From NCBI GenBank assembly GCA_021792365.1, contig JAJYUT010000002.1:764313-828312 (forward strand): DNA of 64,000 nucleotides, read 5' to 3'. Of this stretch, positions 63,324-64,000 are shown piece after piece (within the stretch, counting starts at the first letter, position 1; each line of letters starts with the position of its first letter). The translations under genes and the position numbers were made by a program. The notes under the pieces were generated by a model. That model did not search any database, had not been told where the DNA came from, and saw only the letters and a list, made by a program, of their open reading frames with translations. The DNA is from Pseudomonadota bacterium (GTDB taxonomy: Bacteria > Pseudomonadota > Alphaproteobacteria > Dongiales > Dongiaceae).

Positions 63324-64000
63324 CTACGTCAGGCTGACGCCCTTGAGCCCATGCGGCGTGCCGATGTCGCTCTTCGCCAACGCGACCGACTTCAGCACGG
63401 CGTGCGCCGCGACACCTGGCTTGAGGCCGAGGGCGGCGACCGAACGCCGGGTGAGCCGCGCAAGCACCAAGTCGCTGCCGGCCTGCAACTGCACCACCGC
63501 GCCGGGCCCCTCGCCTTCCCTTACCTCGGTCACGACGACCGGCAGGATGTTGAGGGCGGAGAGCCCTTCCGGCCGCGCGCGGGCCAGGATCACGTCCTGC
63601 GCGGGAATGCGCAGCCGCAGCGTAGCCCCGATCGCCGCATCGATCCGCGGCAGGAACAATGTGCCGGCGGAAACCGCCAGCTCGGTCAAGCCGTCCGCAT
63701 GCTGCGCCACGATGCGCGCCTCGATGACGGCGCCCGCCTCGCGCGAGCCGACCATCGGCACCGCCTCCGGGTCTGACAGAAGCTCCGCCGCCGGCCCGGC
63801 GCGCAGGACCCGGCCCTCCCGCAGCACGACCATGTGCTGGGCGAGCCGCGCCACCTCCGTGACCGAATGGCTGACATAGAGGATCGGCACGCGCGACTGA
63901 TCGCACAGCCGCTCGAGATAAGGGAGTATCTCCGCCTTGCGCGCCTCGTCCAAGGCGGCGAGCGGCTCGTCCATCAGGAGGAGCTTCGGCGCGGCGAGCA
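63324..64000 (-). CDS. modC: Molybdate ABC importer ATPase ModC, C-terminal part, cut by window edge
   Basis: About 225 C-terminal residues are visible; the 5' end lies beyond 64000. They begin after the signature motif with LLLMDEPLAALDEARKAEIL (Walker B and D-loop) and include the switch ILYVSHSVTEVARLA, then a linker and a C-terminal TOBE/MOP domain (VLARARPEGLSALNILPVVV, then RLTRRSVAALGLKPG) that binds molybdate. The MOP domain after the ATPase and the modE-like neighbour support ModC rather than another importer. modA and modB would be expected beyond the window edge. Confidence 0.93.
   Translation of the reverse strand, partial: LAAPKLLLMDEPLAALDEARKAEILPYLERLCDQSRVPILYVSHSVTEVARLAQHMVVLREGRVLRAGPAAELLSDPEAVPMVGSREAGAVIEARIVAQHADGLTELAVSAGTLFLPRIDAAIGATLRLRIPAQDVILARARPEGLSALNILPVVVTEVREGEGPGAVVQLQAGSDLVLARLTRRSVAALGLKPGVAAHAVLKSVALAKSDIGTPHGLKGVSLT

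Overview
The window reads as a contiguous piece of a GC-rich alphaproteobacterial chromosome. The gene neighbourhoods (an isc/suf operon headed by cysE and an Rrf2 regulator, the block flgB-flgC-fliE-fliQ-fliR-flhB followed by cckA, recA and alaS, class II DAHP synthase, RNase E ending in a GWW motif, CtrA-type TTAA-N7-TTAA boxes and sigma-54 promoters) fit the order Rhodospirillales or a relative; the order-level placement is inference. Coding density is high. I see no tRNA, rRNA, CRISPR array, insertion sequence, integrase or prophage gene.

Layout. 1-2.0 kb: Fe-S and cysteine supply (cysteine desulfurase, IscR, CysE) behind one IscR-controlled promoter. 2.1-16.8 kb: housekeeping genes (hydrolase, VOC protein, anmK, tyrS, a large AsmA-like protein, glnE, a LysE-type exporter, bcp, a ferritin-like DUF455 protein, a 66-residue protein, amt with a sigma-54 promoter, prfB with its programmed +1 frameshift). 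16.9-24.6 kb: cell wall and RNA decay (PBP1A, AmiC-type amidase, RNase E with a long leader). 24.8-27.7 kb: an alkylation-repair operon (Ada/AlkA fusion, Ogt) that also carries a PEP-mutase-like gene. 27.8-34.3 kb: alaS, recA, cckA.

34.4-39.9 kb: first flagellar region, with the basal-body and export operon flgB-flgC-fliE-fliQ-fliR-flhB on the minus strand and, divergently, an FlhB C-domain paralogue, an unknown 107-residue protein, fliO and fliP. Two perfect CtrA boxes lie between the divergent units, and CckA, the kinase that feeds CtrA, is encoded just downstream of flhB. 40.0-43.4 kb: an ABC importer with an omega-amidase. 44.0-46.6 kb: an erythromycin-esterase-like, hydrolase and phosphoribosyltransferase trio. 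46.7-47.7 kb: a sugar dehydrogenase.

47.7-59.5 kb: second flagellar/chemotaxis region, with fliL-fliM-DUF6468-motE and cheY-cheZ-large TPR protein on the minus strand and flgF-flgG-flgA-flgH on the plus strand, the latter behind a sigma-54 promoter and closed by a strong intrinsic terminator. 59.6-64 kb: nicotinate phosphoribosyltransferase, class II DAHP synthase, a small secreted protein, a ModE-type regulator and the 3' part of modC.

The most interesting points are the CtrA/sigma-54 wiring of the flagellar genes, the uncharacterised proteins inside those operons (1298-residue TPR protein, DUF6468, the FlhB-C paralogue and its 107-residue partner), and the three-gene esterase/hydrolase/phosphoribosyltransferase module.
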